Assembly (NCBI RefSeq): GCF_015277735.1
Contig: NZ_JADHDA010000003.1
Span: 62,001 to 126,000, forward strand
DNA from: Psychrobacter sp. NG254
GTDB lineage: Bacteria; Pseudomonadota; Gammaproteobacteria; Pseudomonadales; Moraxellaceae
Reading direction: 5' to 3'
Length of the DNA: 64,000 bases
The notes beneath the pieces are model-generated. The model ran no database searches and was not told the DNA's origin. It saw nothing but the letters and a program-made list of their open reading frames with translations. Position 1 is the stretch's first letter. Each line of letters opens with the position of its first letter. Made by a program: the position numbers and the translations under genes. Positions 44,470 to 54,398 of the stretch are shown in pieces.

Positions 44470-45375
44470 ATGCACAAAGATTTAAGCAATACCTTTACCA
44501 TCGGAGTTGAACTTCCTTTAGACAACGATTGGACACGAGAAGGACAAGCAAAACGTTTGCACGAACATAAGCCCTTTGGTGTACCAGATATGAGCGCACA
44601 TAAAGAACGTATCATGCTTGCTGATCAGTTAGGCTTCAAAGTTGCATGGGTTCGTGACGTACCATTATATGATCCTAATTTTGGAGATGCTGCTCAGCTT
44701 TATGAACCATTCTCATATCTGGGGTATTTGTCAGCTTGTACAAACAACATTTTGCTAGGTACAGCGGCAATTGTTCTTCCTTTGAGAGAACCCTGGCTTG
44801 TAAAAAAAGCGGCTGCCACTATTAACGAGCTTAGTAATAACCGATTAATTTTAGGCGTTGCTAGTGGTGATAGGCCAATTGAATATCCAGTCTTTAATAT
44901 CGATTTTGATAAACGAGCACAATTATTCAGAGAGAGCATGGAGATATTAAAAGACGAAAATAATAATAAGTTGAGTGAAGGTCTACAACTTCTCCCTGAG
45001 TTTAAAGATATCCCAATATATGCAGCAGGTTTGGCTCAACAAACCCCTGACTGGATTGGCGCACATATGGATGGATGGCTTGCTTATCCCGGCACTACGG
45101 AGGATCACGAACATCGCGTCAAACTGTGGCGATCAGTGGCAGGAGATAAGCCTTACGTGAGCTTTATCCATCTCGATTTGGTCAACGACCCAGATGCACC
45201 AATCGTACGACATCGTTTCGGTTTACAAACGGGAGTGAAGGGGTTGATATCAGAGCTTGATCAGATGAAACAAGCAGGTGTTAACCATATCGGCTTGCAC
45301 TTTCGACGAAATACACAACCTATCGAAGATTCACTAGAACAAATTGCCCGTGACGTACTTCCTCATTTTCAGTAG
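44470..45375 (+). CDS. Luciferase-like (LLM class) flavin oxidoreductase
   Basis: A 301-residue flavin-dependent oxidoreductase with the bacterial luciferase-like TIM-barrel pattern: IMLADQLGFKVAWVRDVPLYDPNFGD, ILLGTAAIVLPLREPWLVKKAAATIN and RLILGVASGDRPIEYPVFNID. It matches the small LLM branch often annotated from Bacillus/Psychrobacter as TIGR03571-like, from memory. The substrate is unknown. A strong terminator follows, so it forms a single-gene unit downstream of the LysR gene. Confidence 0.85.
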   Translation: MHKDLSNTFTIGVELPLDNDWTREGQAKRLHEHKPFGVPDMSAHKERIMLADQLGFKVAWVRDVPLYDPNFGDAAQLYEPFSYLGYLSACTNNILLGTAAIVLPLREPWLVKKAAATINELSNNRLILGVASGDRPIEYPVFNIDFDKRAQLFRESMEILKDENNNKLSEGLQLLPEFKDIPIYAAGLAQQTPDWIGAHMDGWLAYPGTTEDHEHRVKLWRSVAGDKPYVSFIHLDLVNDPDAPIVRHRFGLQTGVKGLISELDQMKQAGVNHIGLHFRRNTQPIEDSLEQIARDVLPHFQ

Positions 45376-45394
45376 TAGCAAACCAATACCTAAT

Positions 45395-45428
45395 AAAAAT
45401 GCCGCCTTCATTACGAGGCGGCATTTTT
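45395..45428. terminator. Bidirectional terminator
   Basis: A perfect 13-bp stem (AAAAATGCCGCCT/AGGCGGCATTTTT) with an 8-base loop lies between the convergent LLM and MDR genes; A- and T-runs make it work on both strands. Confidence 0.9.
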
Positions 45429-45451
45429 AGTTCTAAGCATGATGGATAATA

Positions 45452-46399
45452 TTAAGAAACTTTCACCACTGTTTTACGTTTTGTCTGTTCACTATGTTGA
45501 AGTGCTTGAGGTAAATGATCAAAGGAGAAAACCACAGGTTCATCGATTATCAGTTGATTGGAGTTAATGAGCTCCATTAGTAATTCACCGTCTTTCATCA
45601 AATCATTCCAGTCTTCATTGTCTCCGTAATCATGTAATGCCCCTAGCGCAATCTCATGATAGGAGATGGTACGGGTAAAAGGAGGGTCAAGCGGCTTATC
45701 AATGCGATCTTGGATAGAAATGACATGACCATTTGCCTTCAAATGCTTGACGAAATGACTGGCGCTGTCTTGGCCAACAGCATCAAAAAGGGCATAGTAG
45801 ACATCGGTTACGTTTTTAGAGGATCTCAAGACGTGACGGACACCAAGCGCTTCGGACGCTTCCACTGAAAGGCTTTTGGAAAGAACATCGACATTAAAAC
45901 CTTCTTTCGATAATAACTGAATGAGAATTTTGTTGACTGCACCAACTCCGACGATTAGGACATTGCGACCTGCCTTAACAGGTATTTTGCAAAAAGCTTG
46001 CCAGGCTGTCAGTATAGGACAAGGTAATGATCCTGCTAAAGCAGAGGACATATTTTTTGGCACCTTCATCACTCTTTCGGAGTTTAAAACGGTAAAGCGT
46101 GCAAAACTGCCTTGTTTTTTTAATGATTGATGAAAGGCAACTCTCTGGTCAAGTAAGCTTTCACTCACATCTTTGCCGACTTTTACAACTTTACCAACGC
46201 CATCGACTCCTGGCGTATGCCCATCTTTCCAGTTAAGCGGATTTGATTGAATGAATTTCCAATCAACAGGGTTTATACCTGCGATCTCGTTTTCAACCAA
46301 GATTTCGTTTGAATTGATTTCACAGTGACTGACGCTTGTTGCCAAAAGTGATTGTGTGGAAGTTTCATACGACCATGCGGATATGCTTTTCCTTTTCAT
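45452..46399 (-). CDS. Zinc-independent alcohol dehydrogenase/quinone oxidoreductase (MDR family)
   Basis: A 315-residue medium-chain dehydrogenase/reductase. It has the GroES-like N-terminal part (EILVENEIAGINPVDWKFIQ, HTPGVDGVGKVVKVG) and a Rossmann domain with the NADPH loop VLIVGVGAVNKILIQLL, where the usual AxGGVG is VGVGAV. Zinc ligands are absent, as in quinone oxidoreductases. It probably reduces quinones or enones. Upstream of it, on the same strand, lies a LysR gene, 132 bp away. Confidence 0.83.
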   Translation of the reverse strand: MKRKSISAWSYETSTQSLLATSVSHCEINSNEILVENEIAGINPVDWKFIQSNPLNWKDGHTPGVDGVGKVVKVGKDVSESLLDQRVAFHQSLKKQGSFARFTVLNSERVMKVPKNMSSALAGSLPCPILTAWQAFCKIPVKAGRNVLIVGVGAVNKILIQLLSKEGFNVDVLSKSLSVEASEALGVRHVLRSSKNVTDVYYALFDAVGQDSASHFVKHLKANGHVISIQDRIDKPLDPPFTRTISYHEIALGALHDYGDNEDWNDLMKDGELLMELINSNQLIIDEPVVFSFDHLPQALQHSEQTKRKTVVKVS

Positions 46400-46531
46400 A
46401 GTAACAGATGCCTATCATTAGTGAATTTACAGTCATATTAGGTGACGTTAAAACCACTATTGTATGTATGTTCTGGCTAAAAGACAGTGCGATAGGCACA
46501 AAACTCTTTTGCAAAAAATACAACAATAACA

Positions 46532-47431
46532 TCAATTGAGAGTGAGTCTGGGTTGTATAAAATCAATAAAAGCCGAGATTCGCCGTGCAACAGAAGAAGA
46601 CTTATAAAAAACGGCACTGATCTGCTCGCGGTCCGTATTAGTGAGCTTTCCTTGCTCTAAAACAGCAATAAGTCTACCTGCTGCAATATCTTCACTGATC
46701 ATAAAGCCAGATAAACATGCAATGCCATTTCCAGTAAGGGCCAGTTGACGCACGGTTTCCCCACTGCTGGCGGTCATGTTCGGTTCAATATAATCAATGC
46801 CGGCTAGGGGCCAACGGTTTAATATTTTTGAACCTGTAAAACCAAGCAGGTCATGGCCAGATAAGTCGCTCACTTTTCTTGGCACACCTCTTGTAGCCAG
46901 ATACTCAGGGGATGCCACCATATACAGTAAACTTTTTCCTAACGAGCGGGCGTGTAACGTGGAATCGTTTAATTTGCCGATACGAATCGCCAGATCGGTT
47001 CTTTTCTCTAATAGATCAACAAAACCTTCATTTGAGGTGATCTCTAGTTGAATATCAGGGAAGCTTTTTTTAAAAGAATGAATCAATGGCACAAGCTGAT
47101 GCAATACAAAAGGGCTTGCCGCGTCAATACGCAGTTTGCCAGCCGGTAGCTCACCGCGAAAAACAAGCTCTTCTTCTGCTTGCTGAATCTTGGACAACCC
47201 CACGCGTACAGATTCAACGAACTGGCGCCCTTCATCTGTCAATTTGATTCGCCTTGTAGTGCGGTTCAAAATGGTGACACCCAGCTGTTTTTCGACTTTA
47301 CTCACTGCGCGAGATACCTTAGCGACCTGGATATCTAAACTATCAGCAGCAGCGGAAAAGCCACCGCTGTCGATCACCATCAGTAAGATTTCTAAATCAT
47401 CAGAACGAGTCAGCACGTTTTCTTCCTCCAT
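46532..47431 (-). CDS. LysR-family transcriptional regulator
   Basis: A 299-residue LysR protein: MVIDSGGFSAAADSLDIQVAKVSRAVSKVEKQLGVTILNRTTRRIKLTDEG, then GKLRIDAASPFVLHQLVPLI and DLAIRIGKLNDSTLHARSLG. It is the paralogue of the regulator at 43426. It is divergent from the MFS transporter gene (141 bp) and upstream of the MDR oxidoreductase, so it may control both. A GGAGG ribosome site lies within GGAGGAAG just at the start. Confidence 0.88.
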   Translation of the reverse strand: MEEENVLTRSDDLEILLMVIDSGGFSAAADSLDIQVAKVSRAVSKVEKQLGVTILNRTTRRIKLTDEGRQFVESVRVGLSKIQQAEEELVFRGELPAGKLRIDAASPFVLHQLVPLIHSFKKSFPDIQLEITSNEGFVDLLEKRTDLAIRIGKLNDSTLHARSLGKSLLYMVASPEYLATRGVPRKVSDLSGHDLLGFTGSKILNRWPLAGIDYIEPNMTASSGETVRQLALTGNGIACLSGFMISEDIAAGRLIAVLEQGKLTNTDREQISAVFYKSSSVARRISAFIDFIQPRLTLN

Positions 47432-47572
47432 TTAAAAATTTATTGTTGCAATACTAACAAAAGTAATTTGTTAGTAACACGGTTTTTTATAAGTTAAAAA
47501 TCAATAATAATACGTCTAACAAATGAAAACACATACATTATTTATTTTTAAACCTGAAAAGGGGAGAATATT

Positions 47573-48763
47573 ATGCCTTTAGCACTACTTGCATTGACGC
47601 TCAGCGCCTTTGCCATCGGAACAACCGAATTCGTCATTGTTGGATTGCTCCCAACAATGGCGATGGATCTAAACGTTTCATTGCCTTCTGCTGGACTGCT
47701 AGTCAGTCTTTATGCGTTGGGTGTTGCCATTGGCGCACCGGTATTAACCGCATTGACAGGAAGATGGAATAGAAAGCACGTTTTACTGGCAGTTATGACA
47801 CTTTTTGTTGCCGGCAACCTATTGGCATGGCAAGCACCAGGTTATGAAACGCTGATTGCTGCTCGTATATTAACCGGTTTGGCTCATGGGGTGTTCTTCT
47901 CAATAGGCACCACTATCGCGACAGGTTTAGTCTCAAAAGAAAAGGCTGCGAGTGCGATTGCCATCATGTTTACAGGTCTAACCGTTGCACTTGTGACAGG
48001 GGTTCCACTAGGGACTTATATTGGCCAAACGTTCGGTTGGCAGTCAACCTTTTTAGTCGTAGCACTGTTAGGCTTAATTGCACTTATCGGTAGCGCATTT
48101 TTAGTGCCAAATAACTTAAAGCAGGCAGCAGCGACTAAGATTTCAACGCAGTTGAAAGTACTCTCGGAGCCTCGCTTATTATTGGTGTACGCAATTACAG
48201 CAATTGGTTACGGCGGATCATTCATTGCATTTACTTACTTAGCACCTATTCTGGAAGAGATTTCTGGTTTCGATTCAAGCGCTATCGGTCTAATTATGCT
48301 GGTTTACGGAGTATCTGTTGCGATAGGTAATATCTGGGGCGGAAAAATGGCAGATAAAATGGGGCCAATTAAAGCGCTAAGTATTATTTTTACAGGTCTT
48401 GCTGCGGTGCTACTGGTGTTCAACTTTACTGCAGTTAACCCTATTGCAGCGGTAGCGACTATCTTAGTTTGGGGTGCCTTTGCATTCGGTAATGTCCCAG
48501 GTCTACAAGTTTATGTCGTAAAACTGGCTGAAAAATATACACCTGATGCCATTGATGTTGCATCAGGCCTGAATATTGCTGCATTTAACGTTGGGATTGC
48601 ATTGGGAGCCTGGGGCGGCGGCTTAATTGTTGAAAACGTAGGACTCATGAATACACCTTGGATTGGTGCGATTGTAGTATTAATTGCTCTTGTATTGACT
48701 CGCTTTAGCGGTGCATTAGACAAGAAAGCACAACAACAAGCACCGATGACGCAAACGTCTTAA
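47573..48763 (+). CDS. MFS efflux transporter (DHA1, YdhP/AraJ-like)
   Basis: A 396-residue inner-membrane protein with twelve helices. Signatures are the first helix pattern LTLSAFAIGTTEFVIVGLLPTMAMDL, the loop TGRWNRKHVLLAVM, and ARILTGLAHGVFFSIGTTIATGLV. This branch contains drug and sugar effluxers such as YdhP, AraJ and Cml-like proteins. GGGGAG lies 8 bases before the ATG. Its divergent LysR neighbour is a likely regulator; it is closed by a terminator at 48792. Confidence 0.9.
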   Translation: MPLALLALTLSAFAIGTTEFVIVGLLPTMAMDLNVSLPSAGLLVSLYALGVAIGAPVLTALTGRWNRKHVLLAVMTLFVAGNLLAWQAPGYETLIAARILTGLAHGVFFSIGTTIATGLVSKEKAASAIAIMFTGLTVALVTGVPLGTYIGQTFGWQSTFLVVALLGLIALIGSAFLVPNNLKQAAATKISTQLKVLSEPRLLLVYAITAIGYGGSFIAFTYLAPILEEISGFDSSAIGLIMLVYGVSVAIGNIWGGKMADKMGPIKALSIIFTGLAAVLLVFNFTAVNPIAAVATILVWGAFAFGNVPGLQVYVVKLAEKYTPDAIDVASGLNIAAFNVGIALGAWGGGLIVENVGLMNTPWIGAIVVLIALVLTRFSGALDKKAQQQAPMTQTS

Positions 48764-48791
48764 TTCTTAGTAGAATCTAACCGCATTATCA

Positions 48792-48829
48792 AAAGAAGCG
48801 ATAAGAGTAAAAATATCGCTTCTTTTTTT
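48792..48829 (+). terminator. Terminator of the MFS gene
   Basis: A perfect 12-bp stem (AAAGAAGCGATA/TATCGCTTCTTT) with a 10-base loop is followed by more T's. Confidence 0.85.
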
Positions 48830-48863
48830 CGCGTTTTTTTCATATTTTAATAGAGAGATAACA

Positions 48864-49556
48864 ATGGCAACTGTTTTTATTACCGGTGCAAACCGTGGAT
48901 TAGGTCTTGAATTCGTAAAGCAATATGCGCAGCAAGGTCACAATGTCATTGCCTGTGCTCGTAACTTTTCGCAGGCAACAGAACTATCTCAGTTAGCGAC
49001 ACTTCATACCAACATTCAACTTCATGAACTGAATGTGATGGATGAAGATCAGATCACTGAGTTAACAACCGTATTTAAAGATCGACCGATAGATGTGCTT
49101 ATTCATAACGCTGGCGTGGGTGGGTTTCAGTGTGAATCTTTAGGTGCTATGGATCAAAAGGGATGGCTAGACGTATTAACCGTTAACACCGTTTCCCCAA
49201 TGTTAATTACCCAAGCGCTATTAGCAAATATTCTTGCAGGCAAAGCGAAAACCATTATTGGACTTACCTCAATTCTGGCCAGTATCGATGATAATAAATC
49301 TGGTGGCCGCTATAGTTATCGCGCATCTAAAGCTGCCCTAAATCAAGTCATCAAATCGCTTGCCTGTGAGCTCTCGAAAGATGGCGTAAAAGCAGCAGTT
49401 ATACACCCCGGTTGGGTAAAAACAGAAATGGGCGGAGTCGATGGCAAAATAACGCCAGCGCAAAGCATTACCGGCATGATTGATGTGATTGAAAATCTGC
49501 AAATAAAACATTCTGGTTCTTTCTTTGTCTACGATGGAACGCAGCTACCGTGGTAA
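48864..49556 (+). CDS. Short-chain dehydrogenase/reductase (C-factor-like)
   Basis: A 230-residue SDR enzyme. The NAD(P) motif is FITGANRGLGLEFV (residues 5-18), HNAG lies at 81-84, and the catalytic Ser and YxxxK are S136 and Y152-K156 (GRYSYRASKAALN). The pattern HPGWVKTEMGG is typical. It is most like the C-factor/sniffer-type carbonyl reductases. It sits 34 bp after the MFS terminator and may be read by leak-through or its own promoter. Substrate unknown. Confidence 0.9.
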   Translation: MATVFITGANRGLGLEFVKQYAQQGHNVIACARNFSQATELSQLATLHTNIQLHELNVMDEDQITELTTVFKDRPIDVLIHNAGVGGFQCESLGAMDQKGWLDVLTVNTVSPMLITQALLANILAGKAKTIIGLTSILASIDDNKSGGRYSYRASKAALNQVIKSLACELSKDGVKAAVIHPGWVKTEMGGVDGKITPAQSITGMIDVIENLQIKHSGSFFVYDGTQLPW

Positions 49557-49627
49557 TTGCTGTAGCTAGATTAAGGTAGTAACGTTTTATAAGAGCTCTT
49601 AGGGTAAATGGATTTGAAACAAAAAAC

Positions 49628-52600
49628 TTAATTCGCAATAGGTAATTTCTCGTCTGTAATCAGCATCATATGCACAAAAAACCGTAGTAGGGGCGTGTAT
49701 TGCCATTTATTCGTCCGTTCTCTATGGTCTTGACTAGCAATACCGATATGGAAAGCATTTTTTGAATCATTAGATTGTTGCCTAATGTCTTGATAGTCAG
49801 TAGATGACATAGTTTTCATCAATAAAGCTTCGTTGCTATTCACCAGCCAATGTTTTAGAGGCAGCAGTTTCTTAGCAATATCAATGAAACGTTGCAACTC
49901 TTTCTCATCTCCTTTTCTAAATGGTAGGTATGCTCTGCTACTAGACAGTTTTTGACTACATATCTCAATAAACCAAGTCCAGTCAGCCTCTGACTTTTCT
50001 CGTAGACGATAGGCATTACTTAACAAAGGTGACAGCAATCTTAAATCACTTTGGTATTGAATGTTCAGTGGACTTAAGACAGTAGTTTCTGAGTCTATGA
50101 GCTTTACAAAACGAGGTTTACCGTGTTTGGTAGTGATAGCGGCAACCTCGCTCGCACGTTCTATTAGAACCTTTGCATCGTCAATGGAAATATTTGCTAA
50201 CTGGGCTGCTTTACTTAAAGGTGTCTTTTTATCATAGGTCTGTAGTAGCAGCTGTACTCGGTTTAGACCATAACGACCAAACAATTCATCAGTGGCTGGC
50301 GTATTGGTACTCAAGAGAAGTTGCTTATCACGGCTTTCAATCGTGAATTTCGGTGACTTGCGTTTGCCTTCTATGATATTTTTAAATAACAGCTTACGTA
50401 TACTAGGCATATTGATCATACCGTTATTAGCATTATCATTGATCTTTCTTTCGCTAATCTTAGTAGATTTGCTAAGGTTAAGTAGTGTGTGTTTAGGCAG
50501 TTTTATATTAGAGACGCTTAACGCATAAGTAGCCATCAGAGTAGCAAAGTGATTGTAATACTCAAAGCTACGCTCAGGCGATAAGTGCCCCATAATACCT
50601 GATAGAGCGTACCAGCGATCTTGTGCATCTGTAGGCTCTCCGAGTAGGCCTTCTTTTATACGCAGTACGTCGCTTTCGTCATAATCGGTGAGAGCTTCTA
50701 CGAGATCCAAATGGCCTACTAGCGCTAAAGATAGGTTGCTCACTGCCGTATGCCTAAACCCATGAAAGGTATGCTCTGCTACATTATCATCTACCGATAT
50801 ATCTTTTAAGACTCGTTTGAGTAACTGCAACGGAACATGGTCATCAATAGGGCGCTGATCTGATGATAAGGTAAAGATAAATTTGTTTGAACTGTCGCCA
50901 ATATTACTCTGCACAAAGTTAATAAAAAAATTCAGCTCATTAGGTTTGAGGAGGGCAAATAAGGGAACGCGGCGAACGCTACTCTGAGTCTTAGTTGGAC
51001 GATAGCTATTGGGCCTTATTACCACTGATGGTACAGCTGTTTTTAAGCCTTCGATGTCATTATACTTAAGTCCCAACAGTTCTTTTTTGCGCATGCCAGT
51101 ACGATAGACTAAGATAAATAGAAGCGCGAACATCTCCTGCTCCAATATATCTACAGAACCCAGTATCTGCGTAATAATGGCGTGATATGCTTGCGGTGAT
51201 ATCAGCTCCGCACGTACACGTCGGCCATTTTTGGACTGTTGGAAGTTCACGGAGGGTAGGTTGTATTTGCTCTTGGCAAAGTTGTGCATACTCTTCAATA
51301 AATTGGCAGAGTATCCAATGTCAGTATTGTTCCGTACGACAGCTTTGTACTCTAAAATATCTTCATAAAGTTCCTCAAACTCTTCCTCTGACCAAATATC
51401 AAGCGGCTGAGCCGTTGTGAAATACAACCACTCATAGCCTATGGTTCTAATATATTTCAAAATAGACTCATTACTAAGTGATTTTGACTCTTTTCGATTG
51501 AGTAAACTTAGCACCCAATCTAATAAAATTTTTTCACTTAAGTCATCGTATTGCTCATAGCGTTTTTGTACTCTTTCGATAAGGGTATACGTCGTTTGAC
51601 TGAGTTTTTTCTTCTTCTGTTTTTTATCCATTTTGAAGTCTTTAGTCAGATTCATAATTAAATCAGACTTTCTAACCTCTATCTTTTTGGTAGAACTACT
51701 ACTAGATGTCTCGCTTTGATTAACAGAGTTTTTGCTGATAGACAGCGTTAAAATATGTTCTAGATCATACGGCTCCTCTTTATACTGATATTTTTGGTTC
51801 AAAAACCGACCAAAGTCCTGCGTGCTCAGTCCAGCCGTGTTATGCATACCTCGCAGCACCCCAACTGAAGCATGATCAATATCAGCGCCCTCCAGCTCCT
51901 CCCAGTAATAACTGGCGTAATATAAAAACCTTGAAAAGGGAAGTGGCTTAATACCCAAAGGCTTGATTACGTCAGATAAAGCCACGGTCAAATATTGTTT
52001 TATCTTATCTTCTGACAGCTTGGCAATGATAGGTGTGGTCTCTGCTTGACTGCTGCTTTTATGGTAATGCATCAGCCAACACTGACTGACCATATCTACA
52101 ACGATTTGCTTGGTGTTATAAAGCTGGTCACTTTCTTCTTCTCGCTCGTTACCAAAGCGCTTTTGCACAAAACGCGGTGAGATTACTATCCTTTCTTTGA
52201 TGAATGGCTGATACTCTTTGGTGAGCAATGAGATAAGCCACCCTTGAAGCATTTGTACCTCGTTGATGCCACCATATACAATTCCTGAGAATATCAGCCA
52301 GCCTATAATCTGATCTTGGCTATAATCGGCTGTTTGCTCCCAATTATGCTCTACTGCGCGAATAATTTTGATCAGTGCTTTACCGTCTTTTAACCAAGCT
52401 GTATTTATAATTAGTGGATTGATTTTAGTAGGTTGTGGCGAAATTATCTTAGGATAGTGATGCTCAGCAAGCATATAGTGCTTATTTTGATAGTCAACGA
52501 ACTTAACGACGATTTGCCAGACATGTTTGAGTGTTCTAGATGACTCGTAAGCTTTTGCAATTTTGCTTTCAATGATTGACTGAAACTCATCAAATCCCTC

Positions 52601-52966
52601 TTGAGACAATGGTTTCAATTGCTTATAAAGCGCTCCCTGAAACTGGCTTAAAGATTGACTCCAAGATAGCCATGACAAATCAAAATAATCGCTAGAGCTT
52701 GGCAAAAATGAAAAGATGCGCTCATCGGGCCAAAGCGCTTGTTGGTAATATTTATCAAAAGACTTTATGAATCCGATACTTCCAGGATGAATCCTTTTCA
52801 ACGACTCCCATTCGGTTTGTAAATCGGAGAGTAGGTGTATCTCACGTGTCCTTACCGTGTCACTGTCTTTGAGTATAGATGGGTAAGGCACGTAGCGCTT
52901 TTTTCTACCATCAAACTTTGCTAAGTCATCAATAATTTTTGGCAGCTGTATTTCATTTATTAGCAT
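49628..52966 (-). CDS. Very large tyrosine site-specific recombinase (1112 aa)
   Basis: The frame is open from 53146, but GAGG lies 7 bases before ATG 52966, giving a 14-bp overlap with the upstream gene, so that start is used. Residues ~560-830 hold an integrase catalytic domain with the full set: R626 (YRTGMRKKELLG), H735 and R738 (HGFRHTA), H794 (IMGHLSPERS) and the nucleophile Y803 (FEYYNHF). The ~550 residues before it and ~300 after have no recognised domain; integrases are usually 300-450 residues. It is the last gene of a minus-strand module with a second recombinase and a repeat protein. This layout resembles Gamma-Mobile-Trio elements (GmtZ-like), an assignment from memory. Confidence 0.8.
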   Translation of the reverse strand: MLINEIQLPKIIDDLAKFDGRKKRYVPYPSILKDSDTVRTREIHLLSDLQTEWESLKRIHPGSIGFIKSFDKYYQQALWPDERIFSFLPSSSDYFDLSWLSWSQSLSQFQGALYKQLKPLSQEGFDEFQSIIESKIAKAYESSRTLKHVWQIVVKFVDYQNKHYMLAEHHYPKIISPQPTKINPLIINTAWLKDGKALIKIIRAVEHNWEQTADYSQDQIIGWLIFSGIVYGGINEVQMLQGWLISLLTKEYQPFIKERIVISPRFVQKRFGNEREEESDQLYNTKQIVVDMVSQCWLMHYHKSSSQAETTPIIAKLSEDKIKQYLTVALSDVIKPLGIKPLPFSRFLYYASYYWEELEGADIDHASVGVLRGMHNTAGLSTQDFGRFLNQKYQYKEEPYDLEHILTLSISKNSVNQSETSSSSSTKKIEVRKSDLIMNLTKDFKMDKKQKKKKLSQTTYTLIERVQKRYEQYDDLSEKILLDWVLSLLNRKESKSLSNESILKYIRTIGYEWLYFTTAQPLDIWSEEEFEELYEDILEYKAVVRNNTDIGYSANLLKSMHNFAKSKYNLPSVNFQQSKNGRRVRAELISPQAYHAIITQILGSVDILEQEMFALLFILVYRTGMRKKELLGLKYNDIEGLKTAVPSVVIRPNSYRPTKTQSSVRRVPLFALLKPNELNFFINFVQSNIGDSSNKFIFTLSSDQRPIDDHVPLQLLKRVLKDISVDDNVAEHTFHGFRHTAVSNLSLALVGHLDLVEALTDYDESDVLRIKEGLLGEPTDAQDRWYALSGIMGHLSPERSFEYYNHFATLMATYALSVSNIKLPKHTLLNLSKSTKISERKINDNANNGMINMPSIRKLLFKNIIEGKRKSPKFTIESRDKQLLLSTNTPATDELFGRYGLNRVQLLLQTYDKKTPLSKAAQLANISIDDAKVLIERASEVAAITTKHGKPRFVKLIDSETTVLSPLNIQYQSDLRLLSPLLSNAYRLREKSEADWTWFIEICSQKLSSSRAYLPFRKGDEKELQRFIDIAKKLLPLKHWLVNSNEALLMKTMSSTDYQDIRQQSNDSKNAFHIGIASQDHRERTNKWQYTPLLRFFVHMMLITDEKLPIAN

Positions 52967-54392
52967 GGTCAACCTCTGCAGTGTTTGTGCCAACATGATT
53001 TGAATTAGGGTAATGGTTGATTGTGATATCTGATAACCCAAGCTGTGCTGCGATCTGTTCAAACACGGACGCCACACGCTTAATATCTGCTTTACTACTT
53101 GATGAGAAGCGCCCCAATACTTCTTGACGAGCTTTCTCATGACCAATAACCGTGTTAATCAGCGATAAGGAAACGCCAAGCTTTTCAAGCTGCGTACGAA
53201 CAAAGTGGCGTGTCCAGTAGGGATTGGCGTCAATGATGTGCTTGGTCATATGATAAGCATCGCCACGCTTAATGTCTTTAAGAGTAGGGGAGTTAGCAGT
53301 AGGAGCTCGCTCATAAAACAGCTTTAATAGTGCTTCATCATTACCTAAACGGATATTATCAATGATAGCGCTGACTTCATGATGACCTTGGTGTTTTGCC
53401 TGATAATTAATCAAATACGCTCTATAGTCTGTTAGATGGCGTATAAGTGTAGGGCATAGTGGAATGAGACGATCACTCTTAACTTTCTTAACTGGCTTGT
53501 CATTGATGAGCAGCCAACCCATATCAAGATCGATATCGTACATCTTGCCAAGACCATTATTTGGTCGCACGCCCGTTAAAAGGCAAAAGACAAACCATAC
53601 AAAAATACTGGTTCTATTAAAGTGCTCCTCATCGTTTGAACTTTGATCAGTCCAGTACTTTATCTCATTTACGATGTCGCAAACTGTTTCAATCTTTAGC
53701 GAAAACCTTGACCCTACTGTATATTTGCGCCAAGCGGTGATATAAGTCAGGTCAAAATTGCTATTGCTATTAAATATGTTCAGTGCTGATTTATAGTGAG
53801 CCATAAGTGCTTCGCTAGTGTGGCTACTATAGTACATTGCAGGAGCATGGGACGCAGGCGTGCGACAGATGATATCGGCGATATGTGCATGACAATCAGG
53901 TGTATAACGAGAGAGCACGACATGTAGTGCAGTCTCTATACGATTGACGGACAGGTACGGCAATCCAAGGCTGCTACGTAAGGTGGCAAGATAAGCCGTA
54001 AAATCTTCTTTTAATGGCAACTCGCAAGCAAATAAATCATCTATCAGCCACACCGGCAGTGGAACTTTGATGGTATCAGAAGTATTTTCATAATCATTTT
54101 CGAGCAATGTTTGGCTTGTGGACTTTTCGGTAATACCTAAGCTGTGTTCGATGTAATACTTTTTACCTTTAATTTTGAAAATATCAGGATGACCGATATA
54201 GCCGGGTATTAGTAAGGATTTAACTGGCAGTCCAGTAATCATAGATAACAGTAAAATACCCGCACAGGTTTTATCAGTCTCTGTTTCTGGTAAGGTGCTG
54301 GCGTCTTGGTTGAGCGCAGCAAATAACGCTTGATAGCCGGCAAGGGAGAGTAAGCGCGTGTTAGAGTTAAGCGCAAGATTGCGCTGAGACAT
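52953..54392 (-). CDS. Tyrosine-recombinase-like protein lacking the catalytic tyrosine
   Basis: A 479-residue protein whose C-terminal half matches the integrase fold: R276 (LLTGVRPNNGLG), a basic strand KKVKSDRLIPL, H396 and R399 (WTRHFVRTQLEKLG) and H418 (VIGHEKARQEVLGRFSSS). The tyrosine expected nine residues after H418 is replaced by Gly (427), with Phe at 429, so strand cleavage is unlikely. It may act as a non-catalytic partner of the large recombinase, whose gene overlaps it by 14 bp. In tripartite elements such a recombinase partner is conserved (GmtY-like, tentative). It follows the repeat-protein gene by 6 bp. Confidence 0.72.
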   Translation of the reverse strand: MSQRNLALNSNTRLLSLAGYQALFAALNQDASTLPETETDKTCAGILLLSMITGLPVKSLLIPGYIGHPDIFKIKGKKYYIEHSLGITEKSTSQTLLENDYENTSDTIKVPLPVWLIDDLFACELPLKEDFTAYLATLRSSLGLPYLSVNRIETALHVVLSRYTPDCHAHIADIICRTPASHAPAMYYSSHTSEALMAHYKSALNIFNSNSNFDLTYITAWRKYTVGSRFSLKIETVCDIVNEIKYWTDQSSNDEEHFNRTSIFVWFVFCLLTGVRPNNGLGKMYDIDLDMGWLLINDKPVKKVKSDRLIPLCPTLIRHLTDYRAYLINYQAKHQGHHEVSAIIDNIRLGNDEALLKLFYERAPTANSPTLKDIKRGDAYHMTKHIIDANPYWTRHFVRTQLEKLGVSLSLINTVIGHEKARQEVLGRFSSSSKADIKRVASVFEQIAAQLGLSDITINHYPNSNHVGTNTAEVDHANK

Positions 54393-54398
54393 GTAGTT

